From positions 1 through 10,398 of the forward strand of contig JAYEHK010000145.1 of the NCBI GenBank assembly GCA_034659475.1: a DNA stretch of 10,398 nt. The letters are read 5' to 3'. Below, piece by piece: positions 1-6,492 of the stretch. Under the pieces are notes generated by a model. The model did no database searches. It saw only the letters and a program-made list of their open reading frames with translations, and was not told the DNA's origin. The number at the start of each line of letters is the position of its first letter. Positions within the stretch are counted from its first letter, which is position 1. Source of the stretch: JAYEHK01 sp034659475. Its GTDB lineage: Bacteria; Bacillota; Syntrophomonadia; Syntrophomonadales; Syntrophomonadaceae. Made by a program: the position numbers and the translations under genes.

Positions 1-113
1 TTAGGCGACCAGATTGCGTTGTTTTCCCGTTTATTGCCTGTCGCTCCGATGTTATTCTGTCGCTGGATGCCGTTTCTTTCGGAAAAACAATGTGTTGTTT
101 CTGCCGCCGGTAA

Positions 114-383
114 TTTGTCGTTCAACACCGTGGGGCACCGGATCTTATCGTGGAGATATTATCGCAGTCTACTGCAAAGAAGGACCTAAACGAAAAATAC
201 AATCTCTATGAACGGTGTGGGGTGAAGGAATATTGGGTTGTTTTCCCATTGGATCAGATGCTGGATGTGTATCTTCTTGACGAGAACGGTAAGTATCAGA
301 AGGATGCCAGTTATGAAAAGGATGAGTTTGTTAGTACGAGCCTTTTTGAGGATCTAAGGATAGATTTGAATTTAATGTTTTGA
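114..383 (+). pseudogene. Uma2-family (DUF820) endonuclease-like protein, C-terminal fragment
   Basis: The readable part begins with a GAPDLIVEILSQSTAKKD block (from about 132), followed by the NEKYNLYERCGVKEYWVV block. Both are hallmarks of the Uma2/DUF820 family, which has a PD-(D/E)xK nuclease-like fold and is often found in many copies in cyanobacteria and Firmicutes. The Asp of APDL and the Glu of VEIL fit the expected active-site positions. A complete member is about 180-200 residues; only about 85 are present. The frame is closed by a TAA at 111-113, and none of the three upstream frames gives a convincing Uma2 N-terminus, so the 5' half appears rearranged or frameshifted. A GTG at 150 is the only in-frame start-like codon, but it lies inside the conserved core and has no ribosome binding site. 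I call it a remnant. The biological role of Uma2 proteins is not firmly established. Confidence 0.7.
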
Positions 384-384
384 C

Positions 385-401
385 TGCCAGGCACTTAACT
401 T
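385..401 (+). repeat. GTGCCAGGCACTTAACTT repeat, copy 1
   Basis: TGCCAGGCACTTAACTT begins one base after the stop codon of the Uma2 remnant. The same word recurs at 479, 8473 and, degenerated, at 9165 and 9965. Its left half (GTGCC-A-GGCAC) is a short palindrome. Confidence 0.75.
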
Positions 402-404
402 CTA

Positions 405-470
405 AGGAGGCAAAGGGTAGTGGAAGTTGATGATGTGGAAATTTTGGTTTAGGTGGATTTTATTTGGTTA
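405..470 (+). repeat. 66-bp direct repeat, left copy
   Basis: Reading 405-470 against 1405-1470 gives 62 identical bases of 66 with no gaps; the differences are at 413, 441, 457 and 468. Similarity stops abruptly at 471/1471. The two copies lie exactly 1000 bp apart and bracket the first HEPN-MNT pair. No long open frame or transposase motif is visible inside the repeat. Confidence 0.9.
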
Positions 471-478
471 GGAACCCC

Positions 479-500
479 GGTGCCAGGCACTTAACTTATT
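479..500 (+). repeat. GGTGCCAGGCACTTAACTTATT repeat, copy 2
   Basis: This is the most complete copy of the short repeat family. It lies just upstream of the promoter region of the first HEPN-MNT pair and shares 17 consecutive bases with the copy at 385. Confidence 0.8.
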
Positions 501-535
501 CAATGTAAATTGCTGGATACTAGAGTTTGTGCTAA

Positions 536-541
536 TATAAT
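536..541 (+). promoter_or_regulatory. Likely -10 box for the HEPN-MNT pair
   Basis: A perfect TATAAT lies 30 bases before the start codon at 572. At 17-bp spacing the -35 position (513-518, CTGGAT) matches the consensus poorly, so the promoter may be weak or need an activator. The ribosome binding site GGGAGGGG (557-564) lies between it and the gene. Confidence 0.45.
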
Positions 542-571
542 GGCATAAAGCGAAACGGGAGGGGACAACTG

Positions 572-994
572 ATGGGTGATGAGGATATTCGCTGGGAGCA
601 GCGGTTTAGCAACTATCAGAAGGCATTACTGCAGCTTAAAGAGGCAGTGGATTTAATGAAAACAAGAAACCTCTCGAACCTCGAAAAGCAGGGGATGATT
701 CAGGCTTTTGAATATACTCATGAATTGGCGTGGAAAACGTTGAAAGATTTTTTGAAAAGCAAAGGTAATAACGAGATATATGGATCGAGAGACGCTGCCA
801 GAGAGGCCTTCCAGTTGGGCCTTATTGAGGATGGAGAGATCTGGATGAAGATGATTCAGAGCAGGAATCTGACAAGTCATGTGTATAATGAAAAAACTGC
901 AGAGGAAATGATTGGGTTAATCAGTGAGCCGTATTTTAAAGCCTTTTATCAACTGCAAAGCAAACTGAATGAGCTCCGTAAGAAAGAGGATTAA
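572..994 (+). CDS. HEPN-domain toxin, HI0074 / nucleotidyltransferase-substrate-binding family (pair 1)
   Basis: This 140-residue all-helical protein belongs to the HI0074-type HEPN family, usually annotated as nucleotidyltransferase substrate binding protein. The key motif is R98-NLTS-H103-V-Y105, which fits RX4HXY: the Arg and His are the RNase active site of HEPN toxins, and the Tyr matches the residue that the partner MNT protein AMPylates in the characterised Shewanella HEPN-MNT system. From that family I infer an RNase toxin that cleaves RNA when unmodified. The ATG at 572 is supported by GGGAGGGG eight bases upstream. The stop is one base before the start of the MNT gene at 996, so the two are translationally coupled. 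The N-terminal RWEQRFSNYQKAL segment is also typical of the family. Its paralogue is at 9267-9668. Family call is firm; toxicity here is inferred. Confidence 0.9.
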   Translation: MGDEDIRWEQRFSNYQKALLQLKEAVDLMKTRNLSNLEKQGMIQAFEYTHELAWKTLKDFLKSKGNNEIYGSRDAAREAFQLGLIEDGEIWMKMIQSRNLTSHVYNEKTAEEMIGLISEPYFKAFYQLQSKLNELRKKED

Positions 995-995
995 C

Positions 996-1301
996 ATGAT
1001 GCGATTTGGATTAACGCAGGATACATTAAAGCAGATTATCAATGTTATTGCCCAAAATTCAAAGGTTGAAGAAGTTACCCTTTTTGGATCTAGAGCCATG
1101 GGGAATTATAAAAATGGTTCGGACATTGATCTGGCATTAAAAGGTGAAGATTTAGATATGGATGATTTGCTAGAAATGGGTGTAATCCTAGATGAGCTTG
1201 ATTTACCATATCACGTTGATTTATTGGTGTTAGAAAAGATTGAGAATAGAGAGCTGATTGATCATATCAGCCGAGTTGGAGAAAAAATCTTTTGCAGATA
1301 A
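996..1301 (+). CDS. MNT-type minimal nucleotidyltransferase antitoxin (pair 1)
   Basis: This 101-residue protein is a minimal nucleotidyltransferase with the motif G31-S32-(10 residues)-D43-I-D45 and a third acidic residue, D75, in the HVDLLVL strand. These are the metal-binding residues of the polymerase-beta fold. In characterised HEPN-MNT systems the MNT protein transfers AMP to the Tyr of the HEPN RX4HXY motif and so neutralises the toxin. All catalytic residues are intact. I start it at the ATG at 996, with AGAGG (985-989) inside the end of the HEPN gene as its ribosome binding site; the ATG at 999 is a close alternative. An upstream in-frame ATG at 969 would overlap the HEPN gene by 26 bases and lacks a binding site. 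The partner is the gene directly upstream. Confidence 0.9.
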   Translation: MMRFGLTQDTLKQIINVIAQNSKVEEVTLFGSRAMGNYKNGSDIDLALKGEDLDMDDLLEMGVILDELDLPYHVDLLVLEKIENRELIDHISRVGEKIFCR

Positions 1302-1307
1302 GCCATA

Positions 1308-1321
1308 CAATAGGACTATTG
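1308..1321 (+). other. Small perfect hairpin after the MNT gene
   Basis: CAATAG-GA-CTATTG is a 6-bp perfect inverted repeat four bases after the MNT stop codon. It has no T-tract and is unlikely to terminate on its own. A degenerate relative of the GGTGCCAGGCACTTAACTTAT repeat follows at about 1322-1344. Confidence 0.35.
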
Positions 1322-1358
1322 GGTACCATTTGTGTGAACTTATCGATTGAGTTAACCG

Positions 1359-1397
1359 AACACTCTTTGCTACTATGGTAGTGGGGGAGTGTTTTGT
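1359..1397 (+). terminator. Terminator-like hairpin downstream of pair 1
   Basis: AACACTC (1359-1365) pairs with GAGTGTT (1387-1393), with an inner CTAC/GTAG stem and the T-rich run TTTTGTT on the 3' side. It lies 57 bases after the MNT stop. A related but diverged hairpin follows the second HEPN-MNT pair near 10119-10153. Confidence 0.6.
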
Positions 1398-1404
1398 TAT
1401 GGTG

Positions 1405-1470
1405 AGGAGGCAGAGGGTAGTGGAAGTTGATGATGTGGAATTTTTGGTTTAGGTGGGTTTTATTTGGCTA
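1405..1470 (+). repeat. 66-bp direct repeat, right copy
   Basis: This is the partner of the repeat at 405-470 (62 of 66 identical). It follows directly after the terminator-like hairpin of pair 1 and ends where the first 14-nt operator-like repeat of the Fic-type gene begins. Confidence 0.9.
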
Positions 1471-1471
1471 T

Positions 1472-1561
1472 AATGAAATAACAATAAGGGTAGCGTGTAT
1501 ACTATTTTATTTTAGTTGACAAAATGAAATAACAATGCTACTTTTTGATTGTAATTTCATT
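1472..1561 (+). promoter_or_regulatory. Promoter and three 14-nt operator-like repeats upstream of the Fic-type gene
   Basis: AATGAAATAACAAT occurs at 1472-1485 and again at 1523-1536. An inverted copy with one mismatch lies at 1548-1561 (ATTGTAATTTCATT). Within this set is a promoter, TTGACA (1516-1521), a 17-bp spacer and TACTTT (1539-1544). The -10 box sits in the 11-bp gap between the two inverted arms, which is the arrangement expected for a repressor that blocks the promoter. The binding protein is not known. Confidence 0.6.
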
Positions 1562-1580
1562 TTAGCGAGGAGTGAGGAGC

Positions 1581-2030
1581 GTGAACACTCGAGCGGGAGA
1601 ATATAAGACGAATATGACAGGTGAGCTTCAATATAAGGCATTTTTACTAAAACCATTACCGCCCAATCCACCAATTGAACTTGATGAGGAGGCTGTTAAT
1701 TTACTTTCTAAGGCAAACCGAAGCATTGGAATCTTAGAGGGCGTTTCAAGACAGATACCTAATGTTGAGCTGTTTGTTTCAATGTATGTAAGAAAGGAAG
1801 CACTTCTGTCTTCTCAAATTGAAGGTACCCAAGCAACACTCGATGATATCCTAGACCCTCACATCGAAGAAAATACGAATCGTAATGTAGCAGATGTTAT
1901 CAACTATATCAAAGCTTCACAATATGCCTTAACTCGACTTAATGATCTGCCGATATGTAATCGATTGTTAAAGGGACCGAATGTGGGGTCAGGACCGAAG
2001 GACATGGGGACAGAAACTTTGTCCAATTGA
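1581..2030 (+). pseudogene. Fic-family protein, truncated after the N-terminal inhibitory domain
   Basis: The first 131 residues match the N-terminal region of Fic proteins (Fic_N type): RAGEYKTN, then FLLKPLPPNPP, then LLSSQIEGTQATLDDIL. S77-SQI-E81-G82 fits the (S/T)xxxE(G/N) inhibitory motif, whose Glu blocks ATP binding in class II Fic enzymes. A full protein has about 350-380 residues and carries the AMP-transferring HPFxxGNGRxxR motif, which is absent here. Homology stops at K131 (position 1973). The last 18 residues are read from a GGGGACA...TGTCC repeat-like tail and look non-coding. I start at the GTG at 1581, which has GAGGAG eight bases upstream and keeps the conserved N-terminus; a GTG at 1572 and an ATG at 1614 are weaker. 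The product, if made, cannot transfer AMP. It is most likely a pseudogene. Confidence 0.8.
1974..2024 (+). repeat. REP-like tail that ends the Fic-type reading frame
   Basis: Where Fic similarity ends the sequence becomes rich in GGGACC, GGGGTC and GGGGACA words. It finishes with GGACA (2008-2012) pairing with TGTCC (2020-2024). A similar GGGACA...TGTCCC inverted repeat lies at 7691-7730, next to the TetR stop. It resembles short palindromic intergenic repeats and may mark the deletion or insertion that cut the gene. Confidence 0.4.
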
Positions 2031-2055
2031 GTGGATGGTGAATTTATTAAGTAAT

Positions 2056-2095
2056 AAAACACCCACGGCTAGAATAATAGCAGTGGGTGTTTTTT
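2056..2095. terminator. Bidirectional rho-independent terminator
   Basis: AAAACACCCAC (2056-2066) pairs with GTGGGTGTTTT (2083-2093) around a 16-base loop. The plus strand ends in a T-tract, and the minus strand reads GTGGGTGTTTTATT. It lies 26 bases after the Fic-type stop and 34 bases beyond the end of the efflux operon, so it can serve both. Confidence 0.85.
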
Positions 2096-2129
2096 ATCGG
2101 GATACGACCCAGGGTGGGTGCTGTGGCCG

Positions 2130-3347
2130 TTATTCTTTGTCTACATAGATGCTGTGTTCCATAGATGATTTGACCAGGTTGTAGTTATAGATACACTCCG
2201 ATAGTTCGGCCTGTGCCTTCAAAAGATCATTAGAAGCTTCGTGGACTTCATCTAAGGTCGCATATCCGACTTCATAACTTGATGTTTTTAAACGATAGGC
2301 TTCCTGTCTGATTTCAACGGCTTTTAGTTCGAAATTGTATTGCTCCTGCAGGGAAAGAGAATCCAGATAATAAGTGGTGGCTAACGCCATTACCTCGTCG
2401 TGGGTTTTCTGCAGCTGCAGTTTTGCACCGTACATGTCCTGTTTGGCCTGGCGGGTATCCCAGTAGTTGTCTCCGTAGTATCCAAACCAAAAGTCGTAAA
2501 TCCACGTGGCCATCTCGGACTGATCTCTGGCTTCGATGATGTTCATGTCTTTTTCATCGGTCTCCTTCAGGATAGTAAGTAAGTCGAAAGATTCAGGCGT
2601 AAAGGTAAAAATACCTTCCAGACGAAGTGGTGTATTTAAGTCCAGACCGATAACTTTATTGAGTGCGATCATGTTCTTGCGGGTATCGTTTTGCGCGGCA
2701 GTGAGTTTTGCCTGCATACCCAATTTAGTGGCCTCGGCTTTCATGACATCAATTTTGGCAGCTGTACCCGCTTTTAACTGACTGTTGGCAATACTTAAAA
2801 GCTCATCCGCTCTGTCCAGACTGTTCTGGGAGATGAGTTCATTTTCCTGTGCCTTTAACAGGTCATAATAGGCGGACTCGGTTTTAACCTTTACACCGTT
2901 GATAGCGATGTTATATACCTTTTCGGCCTGTTCATCTTGGCGTTCTGCCAGGCGGGGTAATAGATACTGGGCTTCTTTAGCGGTGTAGGTGGAAAAAGGT
3001 GCTTCGAGTTTTGCTTTCATAGCTGGAGGAAGAGGGGCTGAGGAGATTTTGTTTTGCGTGTCTTTAATCTTCTTGGAAGCACTTTGGGCATGTTTGCTAT
3101 CGATGCCTTTTTTATCTCGGTTTACATCTGCCAGTCCAACATCAGGATTGTTCTCTATGGCTAGGTCGATTGCATCCTGCAGGCTAAGGGCTCGTTCTGC
3201 AGGAATGAGGACTTCTGAGGCTGCGGGGAGGGTGACTTCTGTTGTTTCCGCAGCAGCGTCCTCTGCTAGACAAGGCAGAAGACTGGATTGACAAAATATC
3301 ATTGTAGATAATGCCAGGGCGATTAATTGTTTACGATTTTTAAGCAT
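2130..3347 (-). CDS. TolC-family outer-membrane efflux protein
   Basis: This 405-residue protein would form the outer-membrane channel of the efflux system. Residues 1-28 are a Sec signal peptide (KNRK, a hydrophobic core, then a likely cut after LPCLA). The mature part begins with the family's typical ALSLQDAIDLAIENNPDV segment, followed by long helices: one around 165-235 (DELLSIANSQLKAGTAAKIDVMKAEATKL) and its internal repeat around 340-395 (YRLKTSSYEVGYATLDEVHEASNDLL). Such paired coiled-coil halves build the periplasmic alpha-barrel. The length is a little below the usual 420-480. The start has AGGAGATGAG directly upstream. It is the last gene of the operon, 81 bases after the second permease. 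A TolC-type protein implies an outer membrane, the main reason for suggesting a diderm Firmicute. Confidence 0.9.
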   Translation of the reverse strand: MLKNRKQLIALALSTMIFCQSSLLPCLAEDAAAETTEVTLPAASEVLIPAERALSLQDAIDLAIENNPDVGLADVNRDKKGIDSKHAQSASKKIKDTQNKISSAPLPPAMKAKLEAPFSTYTAKEAQYLLPRLAERQDEQAEKVYNIAINGVKVKTESAYYDLLKAQENELISQNSLDRADELLSIANSQLKAGTAAKIDVMKAEATKLGMQAKLTAAQNDTRKNMIALNKVIGLDLNTPLRLEGIFTFTPESFDLLTILKETDEKDMNIIEARDQSEMATWIYDFWFGYYGDNYWDTRQAKQDMYGAKLQLQKTHDEVMALATTYYLDSLSLQEQYNFELKAVEIRQEAYRLKTSSYEVGYATLDEVHEASNDLLKAQAELSECIYNYNLVKSSMEHSIYVDKE

Positions 3348-3428
3348 TTGCTCATCTCCTATATTATAATTGCTGCGTTGAATTCGAATTTAATCAATTA
3401 AACCAACGAATCGGTCTTCTGTTTGAAA

Positions 3429-4625
3429 TTAAACCCTTCTGGGCAGATCTGCACCACTGTTAACGCTTAACCCTTTACCCGTTGCAGGCTTTTGGTCTTT
3501 GCGAAACATGAATGCCAGGAAGATAAATAACAGGGTCATTATGACCAGGCCCGTAATGGAAGGCCACAGATCCTGCATCCCCAGATTTTTCACGGTTGCA
3601 TTTCGGAACGTGGGAGCCATCCAGGTAAACGGTGAAATCTTGGATATGGCTGTAATAACAGCCGGGATCCGATAGGATGGCCAGGTGTATCCCGAAATCA
3701 TAAACAGCGGGATGGAAACCAGAATCAAATATCGGCTGACCTGCAGCGAGTTGGGGGTATGGGCGGAAATAAAGAATCCCAGGAACGTAATGCTCGTTGC
3801 ATATAGCAGGCCCAGCAGCGTAATGATGAGGATACCTCCCTCTATTTTTGCGTGGACAAATGAATTAGCCACATATAATAGTAAGAAATAGTTAAACAGG
3901 TTCATTACCAGGTAGGGTAAGCATTTACCCAGTACAATCTGAGTTTTACTCAGTGAACTGCACATGAATTGTATCCAGGTATTGGATTCTTTTTCACGGT
4001 TGATCGTCAGGCTTACCCCCAGCAATCCGAGCTGATGCAGTAAGAGGAATACGACCCCCATGAACAGAAAATTAATATAACCATAATTGGGGTTGTACCA
4101 GGTGTTTATTTTAATGGTTACCATATTGAGGACTTCGTCTATATCCGGGGCACTCATACCCATTTCAGTCATGTAGGAACGGGCATGAACGGTATTGAAT
4201 TCATCAATTCCTTCGAATGCGAATTTGCGAATACTGTAGCCCCAGATGAGATTACTTCCTTCATATACGGTTAATATCTGCGTGTTCTGGTGCTGGCTGA
4301 GTTTACTGGAAAAATCGTCCGGAATGACCAGGCCTCCTCTGACCTCTCCTTCCTTCATTGCTTTTTCAAAGTCTGCATAGGTTTTAATGTCTTCATTTAT
4401 TACGAAGTGGTCATTGTTTGCGAACACGGTCTTAACTTCCTGACTGGCAGTGCTGTTATCCAGGTCAACAAGGGCAATCGGTACATCCCGCAGCATGTTA
4501 GACCCGTATACGGATCCAAACAATAGGGTAAAGGCGAGAGGTACAATGAAAAGGATGCAAAACGCAACCGGGTCTTTAAAAATATGGCGAACTTCATAAT
4601 AAGCGATGCTCAATATTTGTTTCAT
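3429..4625 (-). CDS. ABC-2 type permease (YhhJ/YbhS-like), second of two
   Basis: This 398-residue inner-membrane subunit has the ABC-2 layout: one N-terminal membrane helix (about 20-42, ending in LLFGSVYG), a large extracytoplasmic domain beginning with DVPIALVDLDNST and including GLVIPDDFSSKL, and about five helices from 185 to 375. The segment MISGYTWPSYRIP near the C-terminus is shared with the first permease as LSGFTWPLEAMP. It should form a heterodimer with the product of 4630-5775 and export a hydrophobic compound. The start lies four bases after the stop of that gene, and its ribosome binding site AGAGGTGA overlaps that stop, so the two are coupled. The C-terminal tail after the last helix (RKDQKPATGKGLSVNSG) is hydrophilic and cytoplasmic. 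The substrate cannot be told from sequence. Confidence 0.9.
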   Translation of the reverse strand: MKQILSIAYYEVRHIFKDPVAFCILFIVPLAFTLLFGSVYGSNMLRDVPIALVDLDNSTASQEVKTVFANNDHFVINEDIKTYADFEKAMKEGEVRGGLVIPDDFSSKLSQHQNTQILTVYEGSNLIWGYSIRKFAFEGIDEFNTVHARSYMTEMGMSAPDIDEVLNMVTIKINTWYNPNYGYINFLFMGVVFLLLHQLGLLGVSLTINREKESNTWIQFMCSSLSKTQIVLGKCLPYLVMNLFNYFLLLYVANSFVHAKIEGGILIITLLGLLYATSITFLGFFISAHTPNSLQVSRYLILVSIPLFMISGYTWPSYRIPAVITAISKISPFTWMAPTFRNATVKNLGMQDLWPSITGLVIMTLLFIFLAFMFRKDQKPATGKGLSVNSGADLPRRV

Positions 4626-4629
4626 ATTA

Positions 4630-5775
4630 TCACCTCTCTACCACAGAATGAATTACCGCAGTCAATCCGTAACAAACCACTGCAATAAATATAAATTGCA
4701 AAAAATAATGGGATACAAAGGACCACCCCGCATCCTTCATGGTCAGGGCAATAACTCCCTGGAAAAAACCGGTCTGGGGCAGCCATTTTACAATCGCTGC
4801 CAGCGGGACTGGCATGGCTTCCAGCGGCCAGGTAAAGCCTGATAAAACAAAGGCTGGTACAGCAATAACCATACTCATGCGGCTGGCATCTGATGCATTG
4901 CGTGCAAAGCTGGAAATCATCGTACCGATACTATGCAGGCTAATGGAAAACCCAAGGGTAAATAAGAGCAACAGGCTAAAACTACAATGCAGGGGAAGCC
5001 CCAGTATACTGAAACAGAGTCCGTAAATAGCACTTGCGACTGCCATGAATATGATAATGTGGGCAACGGATTTACTGGCAAAGAGGCCAAATCTGGATAT
5101 CGTTGATAATTTAAACTGTTTCCAGCTGGCCTTTCCAGTTTCTCCAATTACGGTCATGGCGGCCAGCAAGGTGCAGCACTGCTGCCATATATTTAAGATC
5201 AAACCCAGTACCAAAAAATACGCATAATTAATGGTTGGGTTAAAACGGGAATCTTCTCGAAAATCAATGGCCAAAAATGCATCTATGGCATCATTGATAT
5301 TAATCCCCTTAGCAAGAAGGGCTTTTACACCGCTTTCGCCGGAGATGGTTCGGGTGATGAGCATGACTGCTGTACTGGAATTAATGCCATAGATCATGTT
5401 ACTGCCATCAATAATCATGGAGACATCAGCATGCTGTCTGGCACCCACTTTTTTCCCGTATTGCTCGGGAATAACCATACCCACAACGACCTCGCCTTTT
5501 TCAATGCCCCTGCGCAGACTTTCATAGTCAGGATAGTGGGCCATTACCTCTAGATTCTGGGCATGTTCTAGCTCTTGAATCAGTTCTCTGCTTTGTATGG
5601 TATTGTCGAGGTCAGCAACACCGGTAGGGATATCTGTTAACACCTGTGCTCTATAGGTTAAACCAAAGAGTAAAACGCTGAGCAAGGGTATTAGAATCAG
5701 AACATAGCGCAGTCCTTTATCTCGCCACATATATGTAAATTCGCGACGGAAGATCTTAAAGTAAGGGCTAAACAT
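4630..5775 (-). CDS. ABC-2 type permease (YhhJ/YbhR-like), first of two
   Basis: This 381-residue permease belongs to the same family as its downstream neighbour. It has an N-terminal helix (about 23-42, YVLILIPLLSVLLFGLTY), an extracytoplasmic domain starting DIPTGVADLDNTIQSREL and containing VVVGMVIPEQYGKK, then five C-terminal helices with the LSGFTWPLEAMPVPL loop. The frame stays open upstream to 5922, but that extension is the antisense-like continuation inside the ATPase gene and carries no family similarity. The ATG at 5775 gives the expected N-terminus (MFSPYFKIFRREF), has GGTGA upstream and overlaps the ATPase stop by eight bases. The overlap implies translational coupling. It acts in the inner membrane with the second permease. 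Two distinct half-permeases in one operon are usual for the YbhFSR and YhiI-RbbA-YhhJ type of exporter. Confidence 0.9.
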   Translation of the reverse strand: MFSPYFKIFRREFTYMWRDKGLRYVLILIPLLSVLLFGLTYRAQVLTDIPTGVADLDNTIQSRELIQELEHAQNLEVMAHYPDYESLRRGIEKGEVVVGMVIPEQYGKKVGARQHADVSMIIDGSNMIYGINSSTAVMLITRTISGESGVKALLAKGININDAIDAFLAIDFREDSRFNPTINYAYFLVLGLILNIWQQCCTLLAAMTVIGETGKASWKQFKLSTISRFGLFASKSVAHIIIFMAVASAIYGLCFSILGLPLHCSFSLLLLFTLGFSISLHSIGTMISSFARNASDASRMSMVIAVPAFVLSGFTWPLEAMPVPLAAIVKWLPQTGFFQGVIALTMKDAGWSFVSHYFLQFIFIAVVCYGLTAVIHSVVER

Positions 5776-6490
5776 GGATGTCACCACGCTTTTTGGGCAT
5801 CTGTGCAACCAGCTCATTCCATCTGGCGGCAGCGGCTTCGGGAGAATATATTTGTATTTTTCCTTCATCAAGCCAGGCAACCCGATCCATATAATGAACA
5901 TATTCCATATTACTAAATCCACAAATGCAGCTATTGCCTGCGGTTACGAAGGATTCCATTTCTTTTAGTATAATCAGACGAGAATCAAGGTTAATGTCGC
6001 GAATCATTTCATCCACGATTAATACTTGCGGTTCATTTAATAATGCGCAGGCCAGAGCCAGGCGTTGATATACTCCGACGTCCAGGTTGTTCACCGGATC
6101 TTTTAAGTAGGGCTGCAATTGAAATCTTTCGATCATTTCCTCAATCTTTGGCTGGGAAGCCTGTTTGATTGAGGCGAGGAAATCTAGATTTTCAGCTACA
6201 TTTAAATCCTGAAAAAGACTGCGCTCCTGGGTTACCAGGCCCAGCTTGCGTTTATATTTTTCTGATTTTCCAGCCCGATATCCCAGAATGTCTATACTTC
6301 CTGATTTACATCTTTCTATCCCGGCTAGTGCGTGCAGGAGCGTGGTTTTACCACTGCCCCGCAGCCCAAAAACACCCAGGCATTCGCCCTGAAAAAGGTC
6401 CAGATCAATGTCATTAATAACGGGTTGCTTGCCGGATTTTTGGACGAGGTTTCGTGCTTGAACGACTGCTTTTTTTGCTTCTGTATTCAT
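5768..6490 (-). CDS. ABC transporter ATP-binding protein, with atypical motifs
   Basis: This 240-residue protein is a single nucleotide-binding domain of the drug-exporter type. Walker A is intact (G42-LRGSGKTT), Q88 of the Q-loop is present and Walker B is VLIVDE with catalytic E161. Two motifs are not normal. The signature LSGGQ is replaced by L136-DVGV, losing the Ser that contacts ATP of the partner subunit. The H-loop His is replaced by Ser at about 193 (CGFSNMEYV). In the E. coli YbhF type, two domains are fused in a protein of nearly 600 residues and, as I recall, the first domain also has Ser in place of the H-loop His. This gene looks like that half on its own. No second ATPase is in the operon. 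It starts two bases after the adaptor stop, with GAGGAG upstream. Confidence 0.9.
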   Translation of the reverse strand: MNTEAKKAVVQARNLVQKSGKQPVINDIDLDLFQGECLGVFGLRGSGKTTLLHALAGIERCKSGSIDILGYRAGKSEKYKRKLGLVTQERSLFQDLNVAENLDFLASIKQASQPKIEEMIERFQLQPYLKDPVNNLDVGVYQRLALACALLNEPQVLIVDEMIRDINLDSRLIILKEMESFVTAGNSCICGFSNMEYVHYMDRVAWLDEGKIQIYSPEAAAARWNELVAQMPKKRGDIHV

Positions 6491-6492
6491 GA

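Noticed and set aside
14..211. 65-codon open frame starting at 14.
   Set aside because: It runs in a different frame from the Uma2 sequence and has no recognisable domain or ribosome binding site.
3260..3272. Lipoprotein signal in the outer-membrane channel (Cys in LLPC).
   Set aside because: Pro directly before the Cys is not accepted in a lipobox. A normal signal peptidase I site after CLA is more likely.
2989..3291. 100-codon open frame on the plus strand inside the outer-membrane channel gene.
   Set aside because: It is antisense to a well-supported gene, with low-complexity Ala/Ser/Arg content and no binding site.
3363..3368. TATAAT on the minus strand before the outer-membrane channel gene, as its own promoter.
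   Set aside because: No acceptable -35 box lies at 16-18 bp (AAATTC at 17), and the box is so near the ribosome binding site that the leader would be too short. AT-rich palindromes at 3381-3390 and 3389-3402 are probably chance.
5776..5922. N-terminal extension of the first permease to 5922.
   Set aside because: It lies entirely within the ATPase gene in another frame, lacks family similarity, and the ATG at 5775 has a binding site and the expected N-terminus.
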